This document shows, in pieces, positions 26,712-36,001 of a stretch of 56,872 nt of DNA; the stretch's first letter is position 1; every line of letters starts with the position of its first letter. Below the pieces are notes generated by a model. That model saw only the letters and a program-made list of their open reading frames with translations. It was not told the origin of the DNA and did no database searches. The stretch spans positions 1 to 56,872 of the forward strand of contig CAROLD010000011.1 of the NCBI GenBank assembly GCA_949035555.1, in the 5' to 3' direction. The stretch comes from an uncultured bacterium. GTDB lineage: Bacteria > Cyanobacteriota > Vampirovibrionia > Gastranaerophilales > Gastranaerophilaceae. Both the position numbers and the translations under genes were made by a program.

Positions 26712-29700
26712 GTGAAAGTTGAACAAACAACAAGAAAAAGCGGAAAGCTAAAAATTGATACTTCAAAAAGCACATCAGGTGTAAGTATTACCCCTGAAAA
26801 TTCTGCTGTTGTTTATTCTGATAAAATTTTAGAGACAGCTTTAGCCTTAAAAGCAACTTATGGTGCAAAATATTCTGACCAATATTATCTGGATTACGCA
26901 TCCAGAATGTCATATATCGGTATGGTTGAAAGATTTTCAGAGCCAAGGGCTAAACGTATTTCAGAATGCCCTATTCAAAATCCTGATTGGCAAGGCTATT
27001 CATATGAAGAAATTATTGAAATGGAAAATAACGGAGTTGAAATTCCGCAGGATGTTATTTTATGGGCACATGCTCAGCAAGAATCTGATATCGTTGCATA
27101 TGACATTATTGAAACTGAACAAAATTCCGATGACAATTCTTCAACAGAAGAGGTTACCAATGGTTTTGATGTAACAGCTTTACAAAAAAAAGCAAAACAA
27201 TATACTACAAAAGCTGAAAAAGCACAGAAAGATGCCGAAGCTAAAACCGAAGAATTTAATGTTCTGGCTCAAAAAGCTGTAAAAATTAAAAAAGACAAAC
27301 AAGATTCCTATAAAAATGAATTAAATAAACTTTCTGCATTGACAACCGAATGGCAAAAACTTGAAGAAAAAAATAAATCTAATTCATTAACTGCTTCCGA
27401 GCAAAAAAGACATAAAGAATTATCTCAAACATTAAAAGGTTCAACAAATAACAGTACAATGAAGGAAATCAAATTTGATTCCGCTGAACTGGATGATTTG
27501 CTTGCATCTATGGATAATTTGGATGCTATGATTGTTGAGAATATGGAAACTGCTGCCGATGTTATAAAAGCCGGTGATGAACTTTCTAAATATGACAAGA
27601 GATTTAACTCAAACCAGCAGGTACACTCCTCTCAGAGTTATCAAATAGCTTCTCCTGGAAGTTTAGCTTCTAATATCGGTACTCCGACAGATTCTATTGC
27701 TGTAGTTGCTATTTCAACAGGTAAAGATTTGGAGCACTCATCAAATGATGTAACTTCATTAATCGGAAATGAAGAAAATACTGAATTAAAAGAATTTGCA
27801 AGAGATTACTCCAGAGCCGCACAGGAAGCTTTAAAATCCTCAAATCAAACTGTTCAAACTCCGACAGATGAAGGTAATAAAGATAAACAGGTTCAGGATA
27901 ACTCTGAAAAATCTAAAGAAAATCCAGAAAAACCAACCTCAGCAACTCCGGCTTCGGCTTCAACCGAGCAATCCGGCGGTAATACACAAGCAGAAGCTCA
28001 AGGTAATGACCTTGGTTCTAATAAAGGTTATTTTGTTTACCCTGCAAACGGCAGCCCGGCCGCTGCAATTGCCGCGACAGTTGTTTCATCTGTTTCAACA
28101 GCAGATTTGCGCGAAAAACAGGGCAAAGTAAATCAGACAGAAAAAGGTCTTAAAAAAGATTTGAAAAAGACTGAAGCTGATGTTAAGAAACTCCTGAGAA
28201 ATAACAAGAAACTTGAAGCAAGCCATGAAATGAATATGCAAAAAGTTGCCGGTATGAATTTGGAATTGGATAATCTTTATACTCAAAAGAAGACCGAGAT
28301 GGAAAATGCAATGCAGTCTCAAAAAACTAAAAAGCAGTCAGGTGCAAAAGCAGAGATTGAACTTCCTCAAATGGATTTCTCTCAGGAAGAGGGGTTAATT
28401 TCTGAAATTTCCAGTATATCTTCTCAAGATGCTGTTCTGAAACAAACTTTAAAACTTGAAAAAACAAGAGTTCAAAATTCTATCACAAAAAATGAAAAGA
28501 CAACTCAAAAATTGGGAGAACAGGATAAACAACTAAAAGAAAGAAATAAAAATAATAAAACCGTTGGAATCTGCACTGTAGTTTGTGGAAGCTTAACAAC
28601 TACCCTTGGCGCTTGGAACCTGAGTGTTGCAGTTCCAATGTTATCACAGGGTTTGGCAATGATGGCATTCCCTCCTACTGCCGCAGCCGGAAGTGCTTTA
28701 GCCGCATTCGCAACAAAATGGATAATATATGCCGGAGCACAACTTCTTTCCGGGTCAGGAGCAATCACTGCCGGAAGCGTAGGGATTGCCGCAAGTAACG
28801 ATGTTTCTGATGATTTGAAAAAACATGAGCAAAGTATTAAAGATTCTAATACCCGGTCTCTAGCTAATCACAAAGATGCAAGACAAACAGATAAGTTGTT
28901 GAAAAATTGGGATGCAATCGAAGTTCCGTCACTTGCCGTTCCTTCTGTAAACAGCCAGATGGCAGAAGAAGAACCTCAGTTTGAAGCTCCTGAACAAAAC
29001 GGAACATCCGCAACTAAAAATGTAACTTTTGGTACTGTAAAAGATATTACTAAACCTCAAGGCAACAATCCTAATACAATTTATAATTCTATGCCTGTGT
29101 CAGGTAAAAAACAAAACAATCAGACTGCACAATCTCCACTGGGATCAAATTCTGCACAAAAAGGACAAATTTCACAGTCTCAGCAAAGTGCAAAACCTAA
29201 AAATGTGAAACAAAAACAGGAACCTGAAATAACAGGAAACAATCAAAATGCTCCTATTTTAAGTTCTAATGCACAACAGGCTCAAGCTGAACAAACTCCT
29301 AAAGCGCAAAAAGATAATATTCTCGCTCAACTTCAAACAAATGATAGAGAAGGTCAGGCTATTGCAAGTTCTGTAAATGATAAAACAAATCAAATTTTGA
29401 AAAATAATCTTGCAAAAGCTCAAGGCTTAAGCCGCAGATTTGAAGAATTGAATGCTGATGTTCAAGGTCAAAATGTTCAACAAGATGATGATAAAGAAGT
29501 AAAAGCTCTTCAAAATGAGTTTAACACAGATTCATCAGAAGTTGAAAGACTTGTCCAAAGTTCATTGCAAAGAGCGGCAAATGCATCTAAAACATCAAAG
29601 GATACTTCCGTTGAAAATCAGAATATCTCAGAAGCTGATATGACAGCCATCATCAAGGATGTTTATTCCGAAGAAGAAATAGCTTCCAAAACGACTGAAG

Positions 29701-29882
29701 ATGATGATACGAATGTCCTTGCAGCTTCCGCTTCAACAAATGCGGGTATTGTTAAAAATACAACTACGGATGATAAAGTTGAAAGAAAACTTGCAAGATT
29801 TAATAACGACAGCATAATTGAATCCAGAAAGAAAATGAAGAAAGTTCAAGCTGTTTCTGCGGCATCCGGCGGTAAAACTTAG
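26712..29882 (+). CDS. 1056-residue coiled-coil protein with central hydrophobic block
   Basis: No family recognised. The start is GTG at 26712, with AAAGG upstream and TATAAT at 26684-26689; the longer reading would include the trxA terminator. There is no signal peptide. Residues 140-290 and 500-615 are Lys/Glu/Gln coiled coils, and 370-450 are Ser/Gln/Pro-rich. Residues ~617-696 form the only hydrophobic block (GAWNLSVAVPMLSQGLAMMA, AAGSALAAFATKWIIYAGA), followed by another coiled coil and a Gln/Asn-rich tail. Long coiled coil plus one hydrophobic block recalls pore-forming translocators, but no homology is claimed. It is convergent with folC and overlaps its end by four bases. Confidence 0.8.
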   Translation: MKVEQTTRKSGKLKIDTSKSTSGVSITPENSAVVYSDKILETALALKATYGAKYSDQYYLDYASRMSYIGMVERFSEPRAKRISECPIQNPDWQGYSYEEIIEMENNGVEIPQDVILWAHAQQESDIVAYDIIETEQNSDDNSSTEEVTNGFDVTALQKKAKQYTTKAEKAQKDAEAKTEEFNVLAQKAVKIKKDKQDSYKNELNKLSALTTEWQKLEEKNKSNSLTASEQKRHKELSQTLKGSTNNSTMKEIKFDSAELDDLLASMDNLDAMIVENMETAADVIKAGDELSKYDKRFNSNQQVHSSQSYQIASPGSLASNIGTPTDSIAVVAISTGKDLEHSSNDVTSLIGNEENTELKEFARDYSRAAQEALKSSNQTVQTPTDEGNKDKQVQDNSEKSKENPEKPTSATPASASTEQSGGNTQAEAQGNDLGSNKGYFVYPANGSPAAAIAATVVSSVSTADLREKQGKVNQTEKGLKKDLKKTEADVKKLLRNNKKLEASHEMNMQKVAGMNLELDNLYTQKKTEMENAMQSQKTKKQSGAKAEIELPQMDFSQEEGLISEISSISSQDAVLKQTLKLEKTRVQNSITKNEKTTQKLGEQDKQLKERNKNNKTVGICTVVCGSLTTTLGAWNLSVAVPMLSQGLAMMAFPPTAAAGSALAAFATKWIIYAGAQLLSGSGAITAGSVGIAASNDVSDDLKKHEQSIKDSNTRSLANHKDARQTDKLLKNWDAIEVPSLAVPSVNSQMAEEEPQFEAPEQNGTSATKNVTFGTVKDITKPQGNNPNTIYNSMPVSGKKQNNQTAQSPLGSNSAQKGQISQSQQSAKPKNVKQKQEPEITGNNQNAPILSSNAQQAQAEQTPKAQKDNILAQLQTNDREGQAIASSVNDKTNQILKNNLAKAQGLSRRFEELNADVQGQNVQQDDDKEVKALQNEFNTDSSEVERLVQSSLQRAANASKTSKDTSVENQNISEADMTAIIKDVYSEEEIASKTTEDDDTNVLAASASTNAGIVKNTTTDDKVERKLARFNNDSIIESRKKMKKVQAVSAASGGKT

Positions 29883-31051
29883 AGGGCAACTTTAAATTTC
29901 TCAGCCAGTTCAGCTATCATATATAAAGAACCGCAAATGATGGTCAACTTTCCGTCATTGAAATCTATTTGCGTGTCCTGTTTTAATTCCTGAGCCGCAA
30001 TGGGGCACACTTTTTGCAATGTTTCGAAATCACAGGAGTTTGGATTGCTGAATTGGTAAAAATAAACAGTATCACCTTCTTTGAGCAAAGTTTTTACCAT
30101 TTTTGGATAATCTTTATTTTTCAGACATCCGAAAATAAATCTGCGTTGAATGTTCGGATAATACATATCCAGACTTTTTAAAAGTTCATTTATTCCGTTT
30201 GGATTATGTCCGCCGTCAATTATCAAGTTCTTGTCTTTAATGTACTGAAAGCGGCATGGATGTTTTACATTTTTGAGGGCGGTTTCAATGGTTTCTTGTG
30301 AAATCTTAGGAAAAACTGTTTGTATTGCACAGAGTGCAAGTGCAAGGTTTTCCTGCTGGTATGTGCCTTTTAGCGTAAGGTTTGTAGTATCAGCAAAAGG
30401 CGCAGTCAAAATTAGCATAGAATTTAATTTATCTGCTGTATCTCTGTAAATTTCGTGACCTTCAAATACTATACAGGGACAGTCTGGTTTTATAATTCCT
30501 GCTTTTTCAAATGCAATTTTTTCAATTGTATCTCCAAGTCTTTCTGTGTGGTCAAAATCAACGTGGGTAATAATTGAACATAAATTCTTTTTAATTACGT
30601 TTGTGGCATCAAATCGTCCGCCAAGTCCTGTTTCCAGAACAACAACATCAACTTCATTGTCTGCAAAATATTTAAACATTACAGCCGTAAGAATTTCGAA
30701 TTCAGTTAAGGCAATGTTGTTTTTGTCGGCAAGGTTTGAAATTTCAAAAACATATTTTGCAAAATCTTCATCGGGTATTGCTGTTCCGTTAATTTGAATT
30801 CGTTCTGTATATTTAAACAGATGGGGGCTTGCGTATAATCCTGTTTTCTTGCCTGCGGTTGTTAAAATGGTTGATAAAATTGCGCAGACAGAACCCTTTC
30901 CGTTAGTTCCTGCCACATGAATACAATTTAATTTATCCTGTGGATTTCCTAATATGTCAAGAATTTGAGAGATTCTATCTAAGCCCAGCGATATATGAAA
31001 TTTCGCTGTTGAGGTTAATAATTTAACTGCATCGTTATATGTTTTAGTCAT
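29879..31051 (-). CDS. folC: folylpolyglutamate/dihydrofolate synthase
   Basis: A 390-residue Mur-ligase-family enzyme. The ATP-binding loop is HVAGTNGKGSVCAILS, with VVLETGLGGRFDATN and IIDGGHNPNG as further motifs. It adds glutamate to folates and may make dihydrofolate. The start is ATG 31051 (MTKTYND), set by AAGGAA, which lies inside the end of the upstream peptidase gene; an earlier ATG at 31066 lacks a site. The overlap of arrangement with the M16 gene shows they share a transcript. Confidence 0.93.
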   Translation of the reverse strand: MTKTYNDAVKLLTSTAKFHISLGLDRISQILDILGNPQDKLNCIHVAGTNGKGSVCAILSTILTTAGKKTGLYASPHLFKYTERIQINGTAIPDEDFAKYVFEISNLADKNNIALTEFEILTAVMFKYFADNEVDVVVLETGLGGRFDATNVIKKNLCSIITHVDFDHTERLGDTIEKIAFEKAGIIKPDCPCIVFEGHEIYRDTADKLNSMLILTAPFADTTNLTLKGTYQQENLALALCAIQTVFPKISQETIETALKNVKHPCRFQYIKDKNLIIDGGHNPNGINELLKSLDMYYPNIQRRFIFGCLKNKDYPKMVKTLLKEGDTVYFYQFSNPNSCDFETLQKVCPIAAQELKQDTQIDFNDGKLTIICGSLYMIAELAEKFKVAL

Positions 31052-31052
31052 T

Positions 31053-33647
31053 CTATTCCTTGTCATTTGTTACGATTGACAGGATATAATTGTCTGTAAA
31101 ATATTTATTTGCAACTTCAATAATATCCGAGTCCGTAACACTGTTAATTAATTTTTCATACTTGTCTTTAAATTCATAGCCTCGTGTTGATGCTTCATAC
31201 CAGCCGATATTTGAAGCTTTATCAAGGTTTGTTTCCAGTCCTATGATGTAGTTTCCTAGAAGTTTTTCTTTTGCGTCTTTTAATTCTCGGTCTCCCACAT
31301 ATTCTGTTTTTAGTCTGTTAATTTCTCTAAATAACCCTGTTTTTGCTTTTTCTAAAGTTGCAGGGTTTGTACCGATGTAAAGCATAAGGCTTCCGCGAAG
31401 AACATTTGGTGAATATCCTGAGCCAAGCTGGTAGGCAAGACCTTCTTGTTCTCTCAAATCTTTGAACAGACGAGAGCTCATGCCTGACCCCAATAACGAA
31501 TCGATTACCTGTAAAGTAGCATAATCTTTTTCGCTCAGTACCCCGTTAACCTGCCAGCCGAGTAAAATCCAAGCTGTTTCTGTTGATGTCATTTTTTGAA
31601 TGGTTTGGCGCGGTGAAGTTATTGGTGTAATTTGTGAAGTATATTGTGCATAATCAAATGTTGCAGGGGTTTCTTTTGCTTTGAATATATTATTCAATTC
31701 TTTAATCGCTCTGTCTTTATCAATATTTCCGTTGATCGAGATAACCATATTTTCAGGATTGAATATATTATTGTAGTATTCAATCAAGTCTTCTCTTGTG
31801 ATATTTTGGATATTTTTTTCAAGAACTTTGGAAGAAATTGAATACGGAGTGTCGTGGTAAATCATATCACGATATTCTTCTACTGCTCTTTGTATGGGTA
31901 TATCTTTATTTTTTTTGATTGAACTTAGTTTTTCGGTTTTAACTTTATCAACTTCATAACTTTCAAATGCTGCGTTATTTACGACTTCATTTAAAAGCTC
32001 AAGAGTTTTGTCGTATTCGTCTTTTGTAGTCAGAACAGTAACTGCAAACGCATCCGCGCTTGAAGCAGGAACTATTTTTATACCGTTGTCTTCCAAAACT
32101 TGAGAAAGTTCAAGAGATGAATAATTTTTTGTTCCGCGCATCATTGCAGATGCAGTAAGATTTGCTGTTCCGGCTTTCTTTTCAACTAATTGTCCGCCTT
32201 TTGCATAAATGCTTATTGCAATAATGTCATTGAATGTGTTTGGTGTGAACAACAATGTTGCACCGTTTGATAATTTATATTTTTGAGTTCCGCAAGCTTC
32301 GCTTATTAATTCTGCTGTGCCTGTGTTTTCGGTAATCGAAGAAACAGGAATTTCTTTGGCACCTTTAGGTAAAACTATTGAAACTGCACTTTTATTGATA
32401 CCGAGGTATTTTATTGCGGCTTTTTTTACATCTTCTTTTGTTACACATTTTATATTATTCAGGTAGTTATCATAGAATTTAATATCATTGGTCAGAGCCA
32501 TTGTATATCCGATTTCTGTTGCAATATTTGTGATTGATTCTCGAGAATAATAAGTGCTTCTTTCTATTATATTTTTTGCAAGATTTAATTGTTCATCTGT
32601 TACACCGTTTTTCTGAATTTTTGTAATCTCGTTAAATATTGCATCCTGAACCTGCTTACATTTTTCAGGTTCATAGTTTGCGCTGATGTAGAATATACCG
32701 TCATCACGCATTGTTGAGTTTCCTGCATCAACTGAAAAAGCTATACGTTTTTTCTCTTTCAAAACCTGATTAAGTACGGAAGAGCGCCCATCTCCTAATA
32801 TTGTTGCAAGAACATCAAGTGCGTATGAGTCTTTATCATCAATCGGGGTTCCGCGGAAACCGATAACCATATACCCTGACTGAGTATCAAGATAATCAAC
32901 TTTTTTCTGTTGTTTGGTCAAAGGTGCTTCTTTGACGTAAATATTTTTGGTTTGTTTTTTATAATCGGAATTAAAAACTTCTTTAACTCTTTCAAGTGCA
33001 TGAGCAGTGTCAACATCACCGATTACAATGGTTACCATATTTGATGGTGAATAGTTTTTGTTATAGAAGTTCAGAACCTGATCTCTCGTAATTGTTTCAA
33101 TAACGTCACTTCTGCCTATAACTTTTCTTTTGTAGGGGTGTGTTGTATAAAGCATTGCGCTTAAATTATCCTGCATAACTTTTGCAGGTGAGTTTAAATC
33201 TTTGCTGATTTCTTCTAAAACAACTTTTCTTTCTTTTTCCATTTCCTTACGCGGAATAAGCGGATGAAGCATCATATCCCCGTGAAGTTCCATTGCAAGG
33301 TCAAAATCTTTTGATGGAATTGTAATATAATAATGAGTAAAATCTTTGCTTGTTGCGGCATTAGTAATTGCGCCTTTAGTTTCAAGGATTTTATCAAACT
33401 CACCCGGTTCATGGGTTTTTGTACCTTTGAAAAATAAATGTTCTAAAAAGTGTGCGACACCGTTATTTGAATCGTCTTCATCAATTGAACCTGTTTTAAT
33501 CCATGTATCAATTGTTACAATCGGGTTATTTTTAACCTCCTGAATAACAACAGTTTGTCCGTTATCAAGTTTGAACATTTGAGCGGCTGATGCCCATACA
33601 GTGTTTCCGCAAACTATGATTGCTGCAACTAATATAAATTTTTTCAT
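31053..33647 (-). CDS. exported M16-family zinc peptidase, two-domain
   Basis: An 864-residue protein with a signal peptide (MKKFILVAAIIVCGNTVWA). The first M16 domain has the inverted zinc motif HFLEH (66-70) and the third ligand in VVLEEISKD (near 145). The second half is a second, inactive-type M16 unit lacking HxxEH. This pitrilysin-like layout cleaves peptides in the periplasm. AAGGATGG precedes the ATG and TATAAT lies upstream. It is co-transcribed with folC, with no evident functional link. Confidence 0.93.
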   Translation of the reverse strand: MKKFILVAAIIVCGNTVWASAAQMFKLDNGQTVVIQEVKNNPIVTIDTWIKTGSIDEDDSNNGVAHFLEHLFFKGTKTHEPGEFDKILETKGAITNAATSKDFTHYYITIPSKDFDLAMELHGDMMLHPLIPRKEMEKERKVVLEEISKDLNSPAKVMQDNLSAMLYTTHPYKRKVIGRSDVIETITRDQVLNFYNKNYSPSNMVTIVIGDVDTAHALERVKEVFNSDYKKQTKNIYVKEAPLTKQQKKVDYLDTQSGYMVIGFRGTPIDDKDSYALDVLATILGDGRSSVLNQVLKEKKRIAFSVDAGNSTMRDDGIFYISANYEPEKCKQVQDAIFNEITKIQKNGVTDEQLNLAKNIIERSTYYSRESITNIATEIGYTMALTNDIKFYDNYLNNIKCVTKEDVKKAAIKYLGINKSAVSIVLPKGAKEIPVSSITENTGTAELISEACGTQKYKLSNGATLLFTPNTFNDIIAISIYAKGGQLVEKKAGTANLTASAMMRGTKNYSSLELSQVLEDNGIKIVPASSADAFAVTVLTTKDEYDKTLELLNEVVNNAAFESYEVDKVKTEKLSSIKKNKDIPIQRAVEEYRDMIYHDTPYSISSKVLEKNIQNITREDLIEYYNNIFNPENMVISINGNIDKDRAIKELNNIFKAKETPATFDYAQYTSQITPITSPRQTIQKMTSTETAWILLGWQVNGVLSEKDYATLQVIDSLLGSGMSSRLFKDLREQEGLAYQLGSGYSPNVLRGSLMLYIGTNPATLEKAKTGLFREINRLKTEYVGDRELKDAKEKLLGNYIIGLETNLDKASNIGWYEASTRGYEFKDKYEKLINSVTDSDIIEVANKYFTDNYILSIVTNDKE

Positions 33648-33825
33648 TATAAAACCATCCTTTTGCTGAAATTATATAATTAATAAAACTTTTTTGCTAT
33701 GACCCTGTCGGTTTAAATATGTAACAGAAATGTAACATGTTTTTAACAATACGCAATTAATCTCAAACAAAATTGTTTATATAAGTAAGGTAGGTTAAAA
33801 GGTTAATTTATTTTGGAGGTTTAGT

Positions 33826-34626
33826 ATGGCTAGTAATGTCAGCGCATTGAACAGTGTACCGCTAATGGGTGCATTTCAATATAATCCATATGCTAATGAT
33901 TATTTTGATGATTTGGATATGAATTTTAATCAATATCCGATGGGAACAGGAGGAAGTATTTTTGACGGATACAGTCTCGGAGGAATGATGCCGATGACTC
34001 CTGTTGGAGGTGCAAACGGTAATAAATCATATTTTGACAATATGAAAGATTATCAAAAATTCTATGTTGACTATAATGTTGATCAGCAGACAATGCAAAG
34101 AAATGCTGATTTAAGAATTAACGCATCAATGGAAGCAATAAAAGGTTCAGCCGCTGTTTTGCAAGATAAAATTAAGCAAAATGAACAAGACCAGATAGAT
34201 GAAGCTATGACAGCATATTTAAACAGCGTCGCCGCAGCTTACGGCGGAGGTTCCGATAAAGAAGTTAAAGCCCGTGCATTAACACTTTATCAGAATATGA
34301 CAGGTAAATCTCTAATCCAAGACTTAAGAGATAACGGTCACAGCTCCTTTACTCAAGGTCTGCTTCAAGGTTTGACATTCAGTACAACTTACAGAACATC
34401 AGCAGAAGATAATATTTCTCAAATCACAGGACAGCCTGTGGGTACAGCAGAAAAAACAGCACATAATGTCGGACGTGTAGTTGGTGCTGCCGGTGTTGGG
34501 GCTGCTGTAGGGTATGCTGCTAAATACCTTTCAAAAGGTAAAGGTAAAGTCGGTTTGATTGCAGGACTTGCTGCTGCCGGAGTATCTGCCGCATTATCTT
34601 TCATAACAGGAAAAGCTTCATCATAA
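33826..34626 (+). CDS. glycine-zipper protein of unknown family
   Basis: A 266-residue protein with no signal peptide. Residues 1-75 are rich in Gly, Met, Tyr and Asn (YNPYANDYFDDLDMNFNQYP). Residues 80-150 form a helix, and the C-terminus (215-262) has Gly/Ala-rich membrane-like segments (VGRVVGAAGVGAAVGYAAKY, GLIAGLAAAGVSAALSF). Such glycine zippers insert in membranes or self-associate. A very strong ribosome binding site (TTGGAGG) suggests high expression. It stands alone and has its own terminator. Function unknown. Confidence 0.75.
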   Translation: MASNVSALNSVPLMGAFQYNPYANDYFDDLDMNFNQYPMGTGGSIFDGYSLGGMMPMTPVGGANGNKSYFDNMKDYQKFYVDYNVDQQTMQRNADLRINASMEAIKGSAAVLQDKIKQNEQDQIDEAMTAYLNSVAAAYGGGSDKEVKARALTLYQNMTGKSLIQDLRDNGHSSFTQGLLQGLTFSTTYRTSAEDNISQITGQPVGTAEKTAHNVGRVVGAAGVGAAVGYAAKYLSKGKGKVGLIAGLAAAGVSAALSFITGKASS

Positions 34627-34641
34627 ATTATACATTTTATT

Positions 34642-34668
34642 AAGCCGGAAAAACTTTCCGGCTTTTAT
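34642..34668 (+). terminator. intrinsic terminator of the glycine-zipper gene
   Basis: AAGCCGGAAA, a 3-base loop, TTTCCGGCTT and then TTATTT. Perfect stem with T-rich tail, 16 bases after the stop. Confidence 0.9.
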
Positions 34669-34671
34669 TTG

Positions 34672-34777
34672 GGGGTAAATGTTGTTATCAATTATATTGG
34701 AACGTGCAAGAATTTTGCAGGGTAGGGGTAAATGTCGCTACCAATTATATTGAGATTTGTGCGATTGTAGTAGGGAG
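34672..34777 (+). repeat. two tandem imperfect 53-base repeats
   Basis: Both units begin GGGGTAAATGT and contain CAATTATATTG at the same offset (unit 1 at 34672, unit 2 at 34725). The first ~30 bases differ at about three positions, while the remainder is diverged. Only two copies, so not a CRISPR. It fills most of the 285-base spacer before the chromate-type transporter. Confidence 0.6.
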
Positions 34778-34787
34778 GATAAAAGAA

Positions 34788-34817
34788 AATCCTGCTAAAA
34801 GGAGTAATAGCAGGATT
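34788..34817 (+). repeat. 9-bp palindromic hairpin
   Basis: AATCCTGCT (34788-34796) and AGCAGGATT (34809-34817) are exact reverse complements with a 12-base loop. No T-tract follows. It lies between the tandem repeats and the chrA promoter; it may be a transcript structure or operator. Confidence 0.45.
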
Positions 34818-34896
34818 ATAGTTCAGTAAAAGAGACATCTGCCAACATTATTACCTTGTTTTTTATTTAGTCAAATTTATTTCTTAAATGTTTTTA

Positions 34897-34905
34897 TGCT
34901 AATCT
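34897..34905 (+). promoter_or_regulatory. extended -10 of the chromate-type transporter genes, likely leaderless
   Basis: TGC-TAATCT ends six bases (ATACTT) before the ATG at 34912, and no ribosome binding site is present. Confidence 0.45.
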
Positions 34906-34911
34906 ATACTT

Positions 34912-35463
34912 ATGGAAAAGTCTTTTTATTCAATATTTAAAACTTTTTTCAAAGTTGGAACATTACTCTTGGGAGGCGGTTATGTAATTTTGCCGCTGTT
35001 AACCTGTGAGCTTGTTGAAAAAAAACACTGGATAACATCTGAGGAACTTTGTGAATACTATGCCCTCGGAGCAAGTCTTCCTGGAATTATTGCCGCTAAT
35101 ACCGCGATTTTTACAGGTCGGAAATTGATGGGAACAAAGGGGGCAATCGCTGCCATTTTAGGAATTATTACACCGGCGTTTCTTGCAATTGTGCTTTTGG
35201 CTTCTATTTTGAGCGAGATTGTTGATAAGCCTCTTGTTCAGCATATATTCTGGGGTGTCGGTATCGGAGTTATTACACTGTTGTATCTTGCAGTAAAAGA
35301 AATGTGGACAAAATGTGTTGTTGATAAATTTTCTTTTACAATTTATATTATATGTTTGGCACTTGCTCTCTGGGGTAAAGTTCCGCTTGCGGGAATTATT
35401 ATAGGTGCATTGATTGTTGGAATTGTATATCAAAAAATTACAGATAAAGGAGAGGTAAAATGA
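34912..35463 (+). CDS. chromate-transporter family protein, half-size subunit 1
   Basis: A 183-residue membrane protein of the CHR family, with the N-domain signature FKVGTLLLGGGYVILPLLTC and LGASLPGIIAANTAIFTGRK. Short-chain CHR proteins are encoded in pairs that work together. The family exports chromate in some bacteria, but physiological substrates are often unclear. Its stop overlaps the next gene by four bases. Confidence 0.9.
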   Translation: MEKSFYSIFKTFFKVGTLLLGGGYVILPLLTCELVEKKHWITSEELCEYYALGASLPGIIAANTAIFTGRKLMGTKGAIAAILGIITPAFLAIVLLASILSEIVDKPLVQHIFWGVGIGVITLLYLAVKEMWTKCVVDKFSFTIYIICLALALWGKVPLAGIIIGALIVGIVYQKITDKGEVK

Positions 35464-35999
35464 AATTATTTCTCCAGTTATTTTTACAATTTTTTCATAT
35501 AGGTGTTTTTTCATTTGGCGGAGGCTATGCAACTTTACCGTTTTTGTTTGATATTGCCGAAAATTTTCACTGGTATTCAACAAAACAATTAACGGATATG
35601 CTTGCAATTTCGTCAATAACTCCCGGTCCGGTCGGTATTAACGTTGCAACTTTTGCCGGTTTTTCTACCGCGGGAATTTTAGGGGCAATGGTGGCAACTA
35701 CCGCAATTGTTTTACCTTCTTTTATAATAGTCACAATTGTTTCAAAAGCTCTTGATAAATTCAAAACAAACAAAAGTGTAAAAGGGGCTATTCGGGCAAT
35801 TAAGCCTGCGGGATGTGCGCTTTTGTCAGCAGTCGGAATAAAACTTATTTTTACATCAAACCTTCACTTGCTCGGTTTACTTACTTTACTTGTTTTTATG
35901 ATTGCTTGTTTTAAGAAAAAACAAGATCCCCTTGTTATTTTGAGTGTTTCGGCTGTAATTGGACTTCTCCTCGGATACTTCAACTTGATTGGAGTGTAA
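35460..35999 (+). CDS. chromate-transporter family protein, half-size subunit 2
   Basis: A 179-residue partner of the preceding gene, with the same family signature (FFHIGVFSFGGGYATLPFLF and ISSITPGPVGINVATFAG). GGAGAGG precedes the overlapping ATG. Its stop lies two bases from the stop of the convergent metallopeptidase-like gene, so there is no room for a terminator between them. Confidence 0.9.
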   Translation: MKLFLQLFLQFFHIGVFSFGGGYATLPFLFDIAENFHWYSTKQLTDMLAISSITPGPVGINVATFAGFSTAGILGAMVATTAIVLPSFIIVTIVSKALDKFKTNKSVKGAIRAIKPAGCALLSAVGIKLIFTSNLHLLGLLTLLVFMIACFKKKQDPLVILSVSAVIGLLLGYFNLIGV

Positions 36000-36001
36000 G
36001 T

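Noticed and set aside
34672..34777. Possible CRISPR array
   Set aside because: Only two imperfect copies of 53 bases, no spacers of uniform size and no cas genes in the window.
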